A program made the translations under genes and the position numbers. This document shows positions 1-11,666 of a stretch of DNA of 64,000 bases, in pieces. The notes below the pieces were generated by a model. The model saw only the letters and a list, made by a program, of their open reading frames with translations, did no database searches and had not been told where the DNA came from. Positions within the stretch are counted from its first letter, which is position 1, and each line of letters starts with the position of its first letter. The DNA is taken from assembly GCA_024449915.1 (NCBI GenBank), contig JAMZAV010004461.1, forward strand, positions 62,001 to 126,000, written 5' to 3'. This DNA comes from Sweltsa coloradensis. Lineage: Eukaryota > Arthropoda > Insecta > Plecoptera > Chloroperlidae.

Positions 1-1
1 T

Positions 2-400
2 TCAGCAAGCCAAGCATCATTCATCACACTTGACTTAGCTAATAAACTTCAATTAAAAAAGGAAGTCAATCATACACCCATACAAGGTGTTAACAACACA
101 ACATCGACAACTACGCACAGTGTCAACATATCAGTCAAATCTATGGTTACTGATTATATTACACATTTGAATTGTTTTATTCTGCCAAAAATCACTGGCA
201 AGCCTACCGTCGTCTCCGATTGACTACAGCACTTGGAACATTCTCGTGATATTCAACTAGCAGATTCCGAATTCGATCAACCAAGGTGAAGTCGAACTGC
301 TGATCGGCGCAGAACTTTACTACGATCTTCTCCGACAGAATTCACTATCTCGTCCAGGGTTTCCCACACTTCAAGATACGAATCTTGGTTGGATCATCAA
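2..400 (+). pseudogene. pol: BEL pol: aspartic protease (A17/DUF1758-type) end
   Basis: Frame 2 from base 2 starts SASQASFITLDLANKL, the segment just after the catalytic Asp of retropepsin-like BEL proteases; the Asp codon itself would lie just outside the window. A stop follows VVSD near 222. A shifted frame then gives ELLIGAELYYDLL (about 290-330) and LGWIIN (about 383-402), matching the LIGAD...LGW block that ends this domain. The role in an active element would be polyprotein cleavage. At least one frameshift is present. Confidence 0.7.
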
Positions 401-1515
401 TCGGTGGAAGGATGCCAGTTTCGACTACTGATCACTCTCCGCTACCCACACACAGTTTATTTATTAGTAATGAAACCATTGATCATCAACTCAAGCGCTT
501 TTGGGAAATAGAAGAAATCCCAAAACGTATCGCCACTAAAGAAGAAAAAGAATGTGTTACACATTTCTTTAACCAATACAACACGTAACTCCGAAGGGAA
601 ATTCATTGTTCGTCTCCCGCTTAAGGAAAACAGGAATGAACTAGGTGATTCCAGATTCCAAGCGCTGCGACGACTGCAGCAGTTAGAACGTCGTCTTAAG
701 GCGAATATCAATGCCAGAGAAGAATACAATTCTTTTCTACGAGAATATCGTGAAATTGGACCCATGCAACGAGTCGACAACGCTGTCGACACATCTGATA
801 AGTGCTACTACCTGCCACATCATGCAGTATTCAAGGAATCTACTACTACTCACATACGTGTTGTTTTCGATGGGTCAGCAAAATCCAGCACTGGACAGTC
901 AATAAACGATTTATTGCAACTCGGTCCCACAATACAAGACGATTTATGCTCAATTATCTTACGGTTCAGAACACATCTAATAGCATTCACTGCCGACATT
1001 GCTAAGATGTATAGACAAATACGAATGCATCCTAGCGATTGTAACTTACAACGCATATTATGGAGAGAATCCATGGATGAACCTGTTCAGGAATACCAAC
1101 TAAACTACAGTAACATACGGCCACAAAAAACAGCACCATTTCTAGCTACACGATGCCTACATCACTTAGCAGACCTGGAAGCTGAGAGATATCCCAGCGC
1201 ATCTTTTGTTTTAAAAAAACAATTTCTACGTAGACGACTGTCTATCAGGTTCAGATAATCTGGAAGATGCTCTACAACTCCAGCAAGATTTGCGATCTCT
1301 GCTTTCCAGTGGAGGGTTCCCACTAAGTAAGTGGTGTTCAAACCATTCGGCTCTTTTGGAGGCTGTTCCAGAAGAAGATCGTGAAACTTATCTTCCACTC
1401 CAGTTGGAACAAGATGAGTCTGTGAAAACTCTAGGCTTGCTATGGCACCCTGCTTCTGATCACTTTCAGATAATGATCGATTCTTCGACTCCGTCAGCCA
1501 CAGCAAGCTACTAAC
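401..1515 (+). pseudogene. pol: BEL pol: linker and reverse transcriptase
   Basis: A frame from 385 to 588 gives LKRFWEIEEIP, the conserved start of the linker before the BEL reverse transcriptase. The frame from 554 gives IRVVFDGSAKSS, FTADIAKMYRQIRMHP (the palm block with the first catalytic Asp) and ILWRE. The block after EYQLNYS is garbled, then LATRCLHHLAD resumes. A YVDD motif can be read at 1,227-1,238, in a different frame from the preceding block, and LSSGGFPLSKWCSN and TLGLLW follow in that frame (1,300-1,450). The enzyme would copy element RNA into DNA; several frameshifts make this copy non-functional. Confidence 0.8.
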
Positions 1516-1559
1516 TCTACCAAACGTAAAGTGCTATCGATCGTATCTACTATTTTCGA

Positions 1560-2331
1560 TCCACTGGGATTAATAAGTCCATTGTCATTAACTACAAGAT
1601 ATTTCTACAGCACCTTTGGCTAGAAAAGCTAGACTGGGATGATCTTTACCCAACCCCTGAATAATCATTGGAAGAGTATCTACAATCAACTTCCTACCAT
1701 AAGCACCATAAAGATTCAACGACTAGTTCTAGTCACAGGAATCATTTCTGACATTCAACTTCACGGATTCTCCGATGCTTCCGAAAGGGCTTTCGGAGCT
1801 TGCATATATCTCCGATCCACTAACACAGAAGGTCAAACTGTAAACCATTTACTTTGCTCTAAGTCAAAGGTCGCACCTTTGAAAAGAATTTCGATTCCAC
1901 GCTTGGAATTATGCGGTGCACTTCTACTCGCCAAATTGTTCAAAAAGACAGTGGAATCTCTACGTCTTGACATTGGTTCTAGTTTTCTCTGGACAGACTC
2001 TACAATAGTTCTTGCATGGATCAAGGCTCATCCACACAAATGGAAAACATTCATTGCAAACAGAGTCACAGAAATACAAGAACTCACTGCAAATGCAAAA
2101 TGGCAACACGTCGCAGACCTTATATCAAGAGGAACTTCTGCAGAAACTCTTGCCACTTGTGACTTATGGTGGCACGGTCCACAATGGTTGTCACTAGATT
2201 CATTATTGTGGCCAGTTTCCAAAGTGCAGTCAATTTCAATTGAAGACATGCCGGAACAAAAGACTACTGTTACCACACTCACTGCCACCAAGCAAGAAGA
2301 TGGCATTATCTGCAACTTCATAAAAAACTAA
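1560..2331 (+). pseudogene. pol: BEL pol: RNase H domain
   Basis: The open frame 1,639-2,331 carries HGFSDASERAFGACIYLRS (first catalytic Asp), PRLELCGALLLAKL (Glu) and FLWTDSTIVLAWI (second Asp), the BEL/Pao RNase H pattern. It then continues through HKWKTFIANRVTEIQ, typical of the linker to the integrase. This is the longest intact stretch of the element. The domain would degrade the RNA strand of the RNA-DNA hybrid. Short frames on the other strand here are shadows. Confidence 0.82.
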
Positions 2332-2559
2332 ATCAAACTACAACGTGTAACGGCACACTGTCTTCTCGTTTTTGCTACAACGCTCGCAAGCCATCTGCGG
2401 AGAGAAACTACTCCGTACTATCTGCCGCAGAGCTGCAAAACTCACTTAAAGTATGCATCAAAATAGCGTAAAGTGAAGCTTATGCGTCAGACATCCAAGC
2501 TTTGTTAGCATCAAAGGAAGTTCATAAACAAAAGCAACATCAAAAATCTCTATCCATTT

Positions 2560-3763
2560 TTGGATAGTGAAGGCATCTTAAGAGTAGGAGGTAGACTCCG
2601 AAAATCATTACTGCCATTTGAGTCAAAAAACATCAAATCATAATGCCACCACAGCATCATCTCACTAAAATGCTCATTATGAATGAACACTTACGACTGT
2701 TACATGCTTCAGCACAAATGTTGACGTCATCACTTCGACAACATTACTAGATACCATCCATAAGGACGTATCCTGAGATCGACATTGCATCAGTGTTTGC
2801 CGTGCTACAAATTGAAGACATCTGTAACGCAGCAACTCATGGGAGAACTTCCCAACCAGCTCGCCCCTTTCTAAACACAGGAGTCGATTACGCAGGACCA
2901 TTTTTCGTAAAACAAGGATCTACACGTAGCAAAGCTAAATTGAAGGCATACATCGCTATTTTTGTGTTAGCTACAAAGGCCCGTCCACATTGAATTAGTC
3001 AGTGATATGACTACCGAGGCATTCATTGCTGCTTTAAAACGATTCACATAACGGCGAGGTAAAATGTTCAAACATTTATAGCGACAACGGATCAAACTTT
3101 TGTTGGTGCCAATCGCCAGCTTGTTGACACTTAACAAGTTGTTAAAATCGAAGTTACATCAAGATACTCTGAAAAACCATAGCTCTGTCGATAATGTAAC
3201 TGGTTTTTCATACCTCCTCGTTCTCCACACTTCGGAGGTTTATGGGAGGCTGCCGTTAAATCCTTGTAATACCATCTCAAGAGGGTAATTGGAAATAACT
3301 CTCTCACGTTTGAACAAATGGTAACTATACTTACACAGATTGAAGCTTGCTTAAACTCACGCCCACTAATTGCCCTTAACAATGATCCTAATGATATATC
3401 TTAGTCCAGGTCATTTTCTAATCGGCGAGGCAATCACCGCTATACCAGAACCCAACTTTACTGACAACTCAATTCATACGTTGAATAGATGGAAGCAACT
3501 TCAACACTCATGCAGCTCATCTGGAGGAAATGGTCAAGTGATTATCTACGCAACAAAAGACAAAGTGGTCTAGTTGTAGTCCAAATCTTCTAGAAGGCAC
3601 AGTGGTCCTGGTGAAGGATGACAACCTATCTCCTCTCCAGTGGCAGCTTGCTGTAATCACCGCTCTACATCATGGCGACGATGGAAAGGTTCGAGTGGTC
3701 ACAATCAAGACTTCTCGAGGACATTACAAACGCCCAATAGTGATTGTGCCCACTTCCAACTAA
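2560..3763 (+). pseudogene. pol: BEL pol: integrase, Zn finger to C-terminus
   Basis: In scattered frames: LRVGGRLRKSLLPFE (about 2,582-2,626) and HLRLLHASAQ (about 2,690) from the HHCC zinc-binding region; GVDYAGPFFVKQGS (about 2,881-2,922) at the start of the DDE core with its first Asp; SDNGSNF (about 3,078) with the second Asp; PHFGGLWEAAVKSL (about 3,220-3,262) with the region of the catalytic Glu; and SPGHFLIGEAIT (about 3,403). The C-terminal VVLVKDDNLSPLQWQLAVI and VRVVTIKTSRGHYKRP (about 3,602-3,740) end at a TAA at 3,761. Order and spacing are correct for BEL integrase, but frameshifts separate nearly every block. Confidence 0.78.
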
Positions 3764-4080
3764 AAATGTTTTCAATGTTTCCTTTCTTAAAAAATATTCA
3801 TTTTTTGGGCCCCAGTATGTTTATGCAACACTTGCACGTTGCACTGCCTTGTTGTTCACAGCCATCCTGGTACTATTTGTGCACTTAAACTTCATTGTTT
3901 ATTGCTCACCGCCATCCTAATATTTTTGTATCAATTTCTTTGGTGTTGAAAAGGACGCTATGTTTCTTTGTTTTCAACAATGTTTATCATCAGACTGAAA
4001 TAAATTACTGCATCGGCCATTCGTATGGTCTAGTGTTATTCTCTGTTAACTTTCGATAGGTTATAATAAATACAGTGTTT
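3764..4080 (+). repeat. Probable BEL 3' LTR
   Basis: The non-coding stretch right after the pol stop contains a TGTT-rich start, GGGCCCC (about 3,808) and an AATAAA polyadenylation signal at 3,999-4,004, as expected for a BEL 3' LTR. No partner LTR lies in the window, so both edges are guesses. Confidence 0.35.
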
Positions 4081-4528
4081 TTACTTGTGATTTGCCATTC
4101 AAAGTGTGTGTTATTGTGTCCGTGGATCGCTGAACCAGGGCCTTCATTTACAGTCCACTCATTTGTTATCTTTAACATGGTCCTCCATTCACTCCAGAGT
4201 TTCATTTTCATCTTCATGTATCACCCATTCATCTCTTGCCCCAACAGCAATGACCACATTGGTTTTAGGGGAAGGTGTCATCCCATCACTGACCTCTTTC
4301 CATGTCACCAGCATCTTCTCCTCGGTGAGAATTTCACAGGAAATCACCTGATTTTCGGGTTTCCCAGAATTTCTACACTTTCTTCATAATGTCAATTATT
4401 TTGTACTGTGTGAGGTCGATCCTGTGCCCGAATTTTCCCCAATATGAATTTAGCATGAACTTCGCAATAGGTCTACGACCAGGGTTGGATTCTATTTTTA
4501 TGGGGTCCAATTTAACACCTTAACAAAT
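4081..4528. other. Non-coding stretch, no feature recognised
   Basis: A 104-residue frame at 4,075-4,389 and an 81-residue frame overlapping it show no domain, no compositional sign of coding and no repeat link. I treat this as plain intergenic sequence. Confidence 0.4.
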
Positions 4529-4536
4529 TCCTGTAC

Positions 4537-4876
4537 TCAAATTCCAACTCGCAACCTTCTCGTGGTTTGGCCCGTGATTAGGGGAGTTCTTCTCCCTGAA
4601 ACTAATGGCGAGCTCTGGGTCGTCGTCGGGGAACTTTCCCCTTCCCTTTCGACTACCTCCCCGACGGCGACGACAATGACAACTCGGACGGATGATGACA
4701 CAGACGGAGACGGCTGCGACGTGGGGGAACCCCTTCCCTCCCCATATGCTTGTGGCTGGTTCTGACCAGCACAGGCCTGTCCACCCCTTGTCCCCCCGCG
4801 TCAACCCTTACGTCCCTCCATTCGTCTCCATTAGCCAAGTTGCATAAATATGAGACGTTAAGCAATATCCAATCAA
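4537..4876 (+). mobile_element. SINE-A copy 1, full length with 8-bp TSD
   Basis: Reference copy of the dominant repeat. It starts tcaaattccaactcg, passes through a GC-rich body (gacggcgacgacaatgac; the hairpin gctggttctgaccagc) and ends with the tail ttgcataaatatgagacg plus aagcaatatccaatcaat. It is flanked by tcctgtac at 4,529-4,536 and 4,877-4,884, a target-site duplication expected from LINE-type retroposition. A tggcgagctctggg block resembles a pol III A box, but no good B box lies at tRNA spacing, so the head's origin is uncertain. Short frames across it are not genes. Confidence 0.85.
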
Positions 4877-4884
4877 TCCTGTAC

Positions 4885-6306
4885 ATACCGCTCTTTTTTT
4901 GCATCACTTGTACACCATAACTTCATAAGGACCATCTACTTGCCTCTGCTTTCATTTTTTTTGGGGCCTAATTTTCAATATACTTCAGTTATTTCGTCAT
5001 GTTTTAACTGCACTCGGACTCGGTGAACGATGTTTAACATCAACTATCTGCGATCTAAAAACTCAAAAAATTAACGTTAAGTGGCCCATTTTAATAAATA
5101 ATAACATTTTTTTATTTAATGATGAAGCATACAGGCAAACATATTTTTGTTTTACCCTCTTCTTTAAAAAATATACTAATTGAAGGCTGTTTAGTACGTT
5201 TCATATTTAAAATTACGATATCAATTTAATCTTTAACACCATAAAATACGAAACACTACACTACACACACTCTTACACTTTACTTTACACTTCACACTAC
5301 ACTACTTACACTCTCAAAAGGAATTATCTCCAAAGATGACTGAACAGTGAACGCATAACGATGCAACACGGCTGAACCACATCCCAACTTGCGTCTGCCA
5401 ATAACTATAGCAAATCATTCAAAGGGATGTTTGGATTAGACGCGAGTCTGAGTCACGTGTCCACTCTTACTGAAGTGAGTGACCGGCACACAATACAAGA
5501 CGGGTGGCTTGTTATAAAGATAAAATAAATACATTTTTGTAGGATGACCGCTGTAGGGTATACACATCAGATTAGATTGACGGTTCAGGCATGGGGTACG
5601 TCAGCCAACCTAACTTTCCTGCTATTGTTTGGTTGTTTCTTCCTGGAAATGACTTGTTGGCAAGATCATCCGACGTTGCTTTCCCAAAAAGTAGAGTACA
5701 AGTCTTGATTTTTTAATTCTAAAATCTGCCCCCCCTATGCCCCCATGGCATGAAAGTTAGGGGGGCCATGCCCCCCTTGCCCCCCCCCCCCTCTGTTCCG
5801 ACGCCACCGCTTGTCATTATAAGTGGTTTTGTTTTTATTGGTGGGTGCTGAATCTGCCTTAAATATTGCACCATATTGCACTTTGATTTGGATTTGAATT
5901 AGCCTACCTATATTTTAGAGAACAGCAAAAAGTTAAAAATTGCTTTGTAAAGTAATGCTTACAGATATTATTGTTAGGACCACTGGACCAGGAAACTCTT
6001 CAGGAATATTTTGGGGTTACTATTAGCTATGTTTACATGGATGATTCAATATGATCCTATACCTCTCAAACATCAATGTAACCACTTAGAACTAGGATCG
6101 GATCGGTCTCCAAAAGTTGAGATGGGATTGAAATATTGCATCGAAAACAAGCATGTTTACAGTTTCTAGTATTGGATCGAGTGCACACACACAGCACATC
6201 AGTTTTTAAAGCTTCTGCTAGATCGCATTATACTTTGGTATTGAAAACTGATTGAATATCTTGTTCAATTCATGACATGTTAACGCTTACCTCAGAATCC
6301 AAACCA
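4885..6306. other. Non-coding stretch with CAC/TAC-rich and C-rich tracts
   Basis: No coding trace. At 5,255-5,320 there is a low-complexity run of cac/tac repeats. At 5,725-5,800 C-rich and G-rich tracts with catggcatg and ggggggccatgcccccc could pair. At 6,000-6,200 there are several gatcggatcgg-like steps. Confidence 0.4.
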
Positions 6307-6617
6307 TTAAAGGTGGATCCACATAAAAACATAAGACATAGGCATAATGTTTTAACGCGTAGTCGTAAAATTGGAACATAGGAAACACGTACTAGCGTTC
6401 ACACAAATGCGCTAGTTTTAAGACATAGTTATAACGCATAAGACACTGTTTTAATGCGTAAGAAAGTTGAAGAAAATTTTACGACAAAACCTTATGCCTA
6501 TGTACGAAAAAGTTGAGTCAAACTAACATCTACCGCAGGTGTGGGCAAACATTTTGAGGCAAGGGCCATATGGTATAAATTCATATCATTATCGGGCCGG
6601 ACCACTATGAAAAATTA

Positions 6618-6641
6618 CCCCCCCCCCCCCCCCCCCCCCCC
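6618..6641. repeat. Poly-C run (24 nt)
   Basis: Uninterrupted C run inside the hAT left end. The second copy of this end (after 7,462) is preceded by a far longer and noisier C tract, supporting assembly or base-calling trouble at this place. Confidence 0.9.
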
Positions 6642-6689
6642 ACTAGCTAGTAATAACTTACCGAAGTTGTATTTTCAGTGTGACATGTG

Positions 6690-7294
6690 TAGCTGATTCA
6701 TATTTTTCACCAAAGTGTCAAATTCTGGTGTAAACGTGGACGTCGATATACGCAGCACAGAGGACAGGTGTTGATCAGTTAATCTGGATCCGGTGTTGGG
6801 ACTTGTTGATTTTCATTAGTGAAAATGTCTGTTCGCACACGTACGTGGAGCCAAACAAAACTACACACTTTTTAGCCATGTCCTTATTTCATGGATTTTG
6901 TTTCATTTAACGCAGAGTAGAATTGTCGGTGCACAGAGTTGTACATGTCTTTTAACACATTGTCACTTTAAATCGATTACTCCAGCTGTATTTAGCTGGC
7001 TTCTTCAAAGTCAAACGTGAAGGGACGATACAAGTTTCAGTTCCGTTTATCTTTTGAAATCCCCCCCCTTCCTTCCGCCCCCTCAACCCCCCCCCAATAG
7101 GCCCTTTGGACCAGGAAAACCCAAAATATTTTTGGTTTAATGAAAAAAATTTTTAATGGAAAATTAAAAAATTCCAATTTAAAAATTTAAACATTATCAA
7201 ACCAAACATTAAAGGGGGGGAAATTTTCAAAACCAGGAAAATTTTTTATTTTTGGGGAAACAAGAAAAAACCCCCCCAAAAAAAACCCCACCCC

Positions 7295-7351
<57 letters not shown>

Positions 7352-7424
7352 AAAACCCCCCCCCCCCCCCCCAAAAAAAAAAAACCCCCCCACCCCCCCC
7401 CCTTTTTTAACAACCCCCCCCCCC

Positions 7425-7462
<38 letters not shown>

Positions 7463-8780
7463 ACATTTTTGTAATAAACCGAAGGGTATTTTCAGGTGAC
7501 AGTGTAGTTTTAAATTTCATTTTTCCCCCCAAAGTGTCAAATTCTGGTGTAAAAACCGTGGGGAAAGCGAAACGAACAAAAGGTTTTTCGTTATTCGGTT
7601 TTACTTTTGATTTTCAATAAAACCGCGCCCGCGGGGCCCAAAACTAAATTTTAGCCTGCCCCTTTTCTAATTTTGTTTCTTTCCCCCGGTAAAATTTTTT
7701 TCACAGAGTTTCGTTTTTCCCCCCCCTTGCCTTTAAAAATCAATGGTTTTGGGAAAGAAAGGAAAAAAAACCCTTTTAAAAAAAGAAAAGACGGAAATTC
7801 TTTAAAAAAGTTTGGTAAGTTTAAAAAATTTGGGTTTGTTAAAGGTAAAGGGGTAAATATGTTTGCTGAAAATTTCCCTTTTGAAAAAAAAATAGCAATT
7901 TCTTTTAAATGCCTTCACTTTGTGTACATTTCCCCCCGGGTACAAAAATCCCCTTTTGCCTTGCGTTTTTACATTTAAATCATTAAAAATGTGTCATCAC
8001 ATCAATGAAAAATAAAAGGATTCCCCTTTGACATTTTCGTTCTGGGAACTCGGGTCTTTATTTTTCATTTCAAGAAAAAAAATAACTCATGTTTGAGTTC
8101 CCACACCCTTTTAAACACTTTCCCCAAAAACTCAACCAACGTACATAGGGGGATACAAAACGCTGTGTGTAGCATAAAATTTTTCTAAAAATGAAATGAA
8201 CTCTGGGTGATGAGACCCCTGGCTCTAATAAAATTCACAATTCGGGTAACAGGGTTCACAAACCTGTTGCATGTTCAGTACACGTTAACAACCCCTCTTG
8301 ATGGAGATGAAATGTAATTAAAATTTTTCATGTTTACAATCAATTTTTTGATTTTATCGTAAATTTTTTTTAAAATCCAACATTTTTCCTGTTAGGTTTT
8401 GGGGGAGCCGTGGTGAAACTTAAAAAAGCTTTTCCAGGGTAGCAAAAGCTTATCAATGAAATTTTGCCAACTTCGTTAAATGGGTCGGCTCCTGTTTAGT
8501 GTCTTTCATAGGTTGCATAGAGGCCAACTTTCTGTGATTTCAAACTTATCATTTATGCCTTCAAAAATATTAAAAGTTAGCCGTGTCCTCACATCCGTGC
8601 TTTATCCAACGCTAATGAGAATAGTAAAAACCTTTTATTTTGCACTTCATTTGGGCCCAAACAAGTTGGTATCGTATCTTAAATTCGGCGAGTGATGGTC
8701 CTGCGAGACATATAATGTTTTCAAACGGGCTTTTTTTTTTCTGGAAAAACCAATTAAAGGACTTTACGAAACATCTTTCA
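6690..8780 (-). pseudogene. hAT transposase, GTF2IRD2-like, broken
   Basis: Read on the - strand, blocks appear in the order of GTF2IRD2-like hAT transposases. At about 8,760-8,600 there is a degraded MSRRTITRRI...DTT block, then ALDKAR and DTANF where the family has a DESTD-DTAQL region. At about 8,160-8,070 VEFLGKVFKRVWELKHEL matches the family's RW-LS-RGKVLKRFYELREE block. At about 7,025-6,900 NPFTFDFEEA-type sequence is followed by LKDMYNSV. At about 6,870-6,690 FGSTYVCEQTFSLMKINKS and RLTDQHLSSVLRISTS form the C-terminal dimerisation region. Stops and frameshifts occur throughout; those in 7,060-8,780 may be sequencing errors, those before 7,060 look genuine. Confidence 0.72.
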
Positions 8781-9894
8781 AAAACTCCCTTCAGAAAATG
8801 ACTTGTTATATTTTGCAATTTTAACAATTAAAAACTTGCCTTTTTTTGCCGACCTTGATCGAATTTGTTTTGAAAAACGTTTTGTTTTTTTTTTCGTTTG
8901 ACTGACCTTTTCGGACTTTATAAGTTTTTTGATAAAAGATAAGTTGCGAATTTGTGGGCATTTTTTAAAATTAAAAATGCCCTTAATTTATCTTTTTAAA
9001 AAACTGAAACACTTTCCTTACAAACTAAACAAATCTTTTTGGGTTTCCCGACGTCGGAAAAAAGTATTTCACGTCCAGTATTATTAAAAATCGACACTAC
9101 ATCCCCTTTTTCTAACTTTTGATGCACCTCTTAACTAAAAAAACGATACAATCAAAAACTTTTAAGAAACACTTCACAATCACTCACTATCGCAATACTC
9201 GACGGGAAACTTCAACCACCTGCACGTCCAGTGGCTGCAACCTGAACACTGAGGGTTTTTTTGGGACGGAAGGAGGCCAGGCCAATGAACTGAAATGCCG
9301 AGTTCCAACAGAAGGGAATGGAAACAGTCATTTTGTATTTTTAGAGTGGTAAGGGTTTGAGCTGCCCTTTCAGCTCACAAGGCACCACTATTTGACGGCA
9401 AGGGGTGTGGGCGGGGCAAAAATGGCAGGAAGGGAAAGGAACTAGGGAAATTACTAGGGGGGGAGCTCGGGCGTGAGGCCGTATTTCACAGTAAAACATA
9501 AATGATGGGGGGCCCGTTTAAAAAAGCTCCGCGGGCCGGCCCCGGGCCCGCGGGCCCGTAGTTTGCCCATCCTGATCTCCCGGGGTACTTTGAAAGGCTT
9601 GACTATACAGTCACCTACGCTCCAAATAATTATATAAATTTGGCGGGCTTGGAGCTTTTATTGCATAATTATCAAATTGATTGAAAAATAAATAATATTA
9701 AAAATAATAATTTTTATTGTAACCTTCGAATCCTTTTTTAAATCAAAGTTCTCTCTGTTCACTTGCAAAAAACTGAAGACAAGCGCATATCTTGGGCTAA
9801 ATTCTTGTGCGTTTCTATGTTCCCGGCTGTTACCACCCCCGGTACTTTTTAAAACCTTATGCTTACGTCTTACGTTTTATGTGGATCCATTTAA

Positions 9895-10129
9895 CCAATA
9901 CAGCATTGAACTTCATTAAACATAGCTTATTGTATCCAATAAGATTAATAAGTTGTTGATTTCTTTTTCATTTTTTTTTACTTTGGTTGTGTTGCCTAAA
10001 GGGAAACCTTTTTTTTTAAAACTTTTAATAATTGGGGATGCACTTTTTTTAAAAATAAATATCAAAAATGGGGTACCCTACCTAATAAAAAATGTAATTA
10101 CTTTATCTACGATAAATCAAAATAATTTT
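9895..10129. other. AT-rich sequence, nothing recognised
   Basis: Suspect-quality AT-rich stretch between the TTAA element and the first copy of repeat R1. The 62-residue frame at 9,953-10,141 is a low-complexity artefact. Confidence 0.3.
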
Positions 10130-10385
10130 AGTAAAAAATGATTCTGGCGTTGATTCGGGGGTGTTCGCACTGTCCATACCATGTTTTGCTATATGTCCTA
10201 TTAAAAATAACGATTTTTGGTTGGTTATCGCTCACTCGCCGATGCGTCGGGGCCCTACGGGGTTGGCTTAGTCGTTTTGTTTTAAAAAGCCCCCCATAAA
10301 ATCATTTAAAACTGAGTGGGTAGACTCTAAATCAATTTATTTTTTTTATTTTTTAGAAAATTTATTCTGTCATGGGCCCCTACAG
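10130..10385 (+). repeat. Repeat R1, distorted copy
   Basis: It contains attctggcgttgattcgg, ggttggttatcgctcactcg and a tagactctaaat end, matching the clean copy at 15,830-16,160 and another distorted copy at 11,800-12,125. Lengths of base runs differ, in keeping with its place in the suspect block. Confidence 0.6.
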
Positions 10386-11660
10386 GGATCAAAATTGGGG
10401 CATCTACAAAAGTTGGAACTAATTTTTCACTCGGAATATGAAAAATCTTTTGAGTCCCTGGGGTTGGAAAATGAAAAATTTTTTATTCACCAACAAAAAT
10501 AATGAGAAAAATATAGATTGTAGGCACATTTCGAAAATGTATTACATTATTATGATAATATAAAATAATAATGTTAGTAAAAATTTGAAAATTATTCTGT
10601 CAATAGGCCTACGACTTGATCAAAATTTATCTAAAAATTGACAACTTTTTTTTTTACTCAGGAAGAGTGAAAATCTTTTGAGTCTCTGGTGTGGGAAAAA
10701 AAATGAAAAAATTATCAATATATTTTCATTCACAAAACACACAAATAAAATAATGGTGTTAAAATTCCAACTTGTTCAGAAACATGCAGTTGATAAATTT
10801 TAAATTATATTTTCATCATTATCAAATGTATGGATTTATATTTTTTATACAGGCATAAGAAAATTTAACCCCTCAATTTGGGGCGGGACTTTTTTAATTT
10901 CTAAAATTGTAGTAAAAAAATAAAAATTTCCCCCCCAAACGGGAGTTTTTCCCCGACAAACAAATCGAAAAAACTACCACTAAAAGTGGTAAATTCCCAC
11001 TAGTGTCACTAATTTTAAAAAAAAAGTATCTCTGGTACATCGAGCTCAGGCCCCCTCATAATTAGAGTAAATTGTTAAAAAAAATTATTGTATGTGTATG
11101 TTTGTACACCCCAAACCCCCCGGGCTAAAGTAGGACCCCCCCAAAAATCAAACTTCATCGGGCCCCTCCATTTGGAGTTACCCCCTGGTATAGATGTTTT
11201 GTTTTATGGTGATACTTTTGTTGTTGCCCCAAAAGGTTTTTTTATTACCACCATCGCCACCTTTGAAGTTATATGGGGGACAAACAAATATGACAAGTTT
11301 TATCATTTTTGCCGTTTTTGGGAAGGCGTGCCCGTTTCCGAAAGAGAACTTTTTGATACTATACCTCAACCGGCTACTTTTCAAAAAGAAATTTACTAAA
11401 ATAAAATTGATCCCTTAAATTCTCACGTAGACCCTAACCCCCCGTAGATGTGGCTCCGGGTTTTGTGGTTAGAGGCCTGTTCCCCAATGCAAAAGGGTTT
11501 TTTTATATATAACATAAAAAGTCCGGGTCATAATAAACATTGATTGGTACATTGTAAAACGGATAGGGGGAAACAAAAATGTTATTTTTTTCTTTACAAA
11601 AAATAAAATCTTTGGGAGTGTGAAAAGGGAAAGACTGTCAGTGTAGAAAAGTAACAGATA
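10386..11660. other. AT-rich suspect-quality sequence, nothing recognised
   Basis: AT-rich, with two similar phrases (aaaatcttttgagtc near 10,443 and 10,671) showing a weak internal duplication of about 230 bp. The 103-residue frame at 11,088-11,399 has no domain and sits in error-prone sequence. Confidence 0.35.
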
Positions 11661-11666
11661 GGCAAA

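Larger units (their letters stand above)
1..4080 (+). mobile_element. BEL/Pao LTR retrotransposon, 3' portion, decayed
   Basis: The + strand reads, in the order typical of BEL/Pao pol, an aspartic protease domain, reverse transcriptase, RNase H, an integrase and a probable 3' LTR. The window opens inside the protease, so gag and the 5' LTR are outside it. The frame changes many times and stops are common, so this is a dead copy. Frames ending at 588, 1,258, 1,514, 2,330 and 2,993 each carry a recognisable piece. The pol stop codon is at 3,761-3,763. The right edge is approximate because the matching 5' LTR is not visible. Confidence 0.85.
6536..9574. mobile_element. hAT transposon (GTF2IRD2-like/Charlie-type) with 8-bp TSD
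   Basis: The left terminus is caggtgtgggcaaac (6,536) followed by gaggcaagggccatatgg. The right terminus, reversed, is caggatgggcaaac (ending 9,574). Both match the CAG-G(G)TGGGCAAA ends of Charlie-type hAT elements. The flanks atctaccg (6,528-6,535) and atctcccg (9,575-9,582) form an 8-bp target duplication with one mismatch, as expected for hAT. Inside is a broken transposase on the - strand. Most of the interior (from 7,060) is in suspect-quality sequence, and the transposase 3' end appears twice. Confidence 0.82.
6311..9890. mobile_element. TTAA-flanked non-autonomous DNA element split by a hAT insertion
   Basis: The left end reads TTAA then aggtggatccacataaaa (from 6,311). The right end, read on the other strand, gives atggatccacataaaac and then TTAA (9,891-9,894). 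The inverted homology continues for about 45 bp (cataagacataggcat against cgtaagacgtaagcat). Without the nested hAT element the unit would be about 540 bp with no gene, which fits a MITE. TTAA targets are typical of piggyBac; assignment to that superfamily is an inference. Confidence 0.72.

Noticed and set aside
4075..4389. 104-residue frame downstream of the BEL element as an env-like gene
   Set aside because: No signal, glycosylation pattern or domain typical of envelope proteins; it lies beyond the LTR-like region.
7187..7464. Gly-rich frames on the - strand
   Set aside because: They are translations of a noisy poly-C tract in suspect-quality sequence.
6690..7700. Genuine tandem duplication of the hAT 3' part
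   Set aside because: The second copy begins in noisy sequence right at a quality change, so a faulty gap fill is more likely, though not proven.
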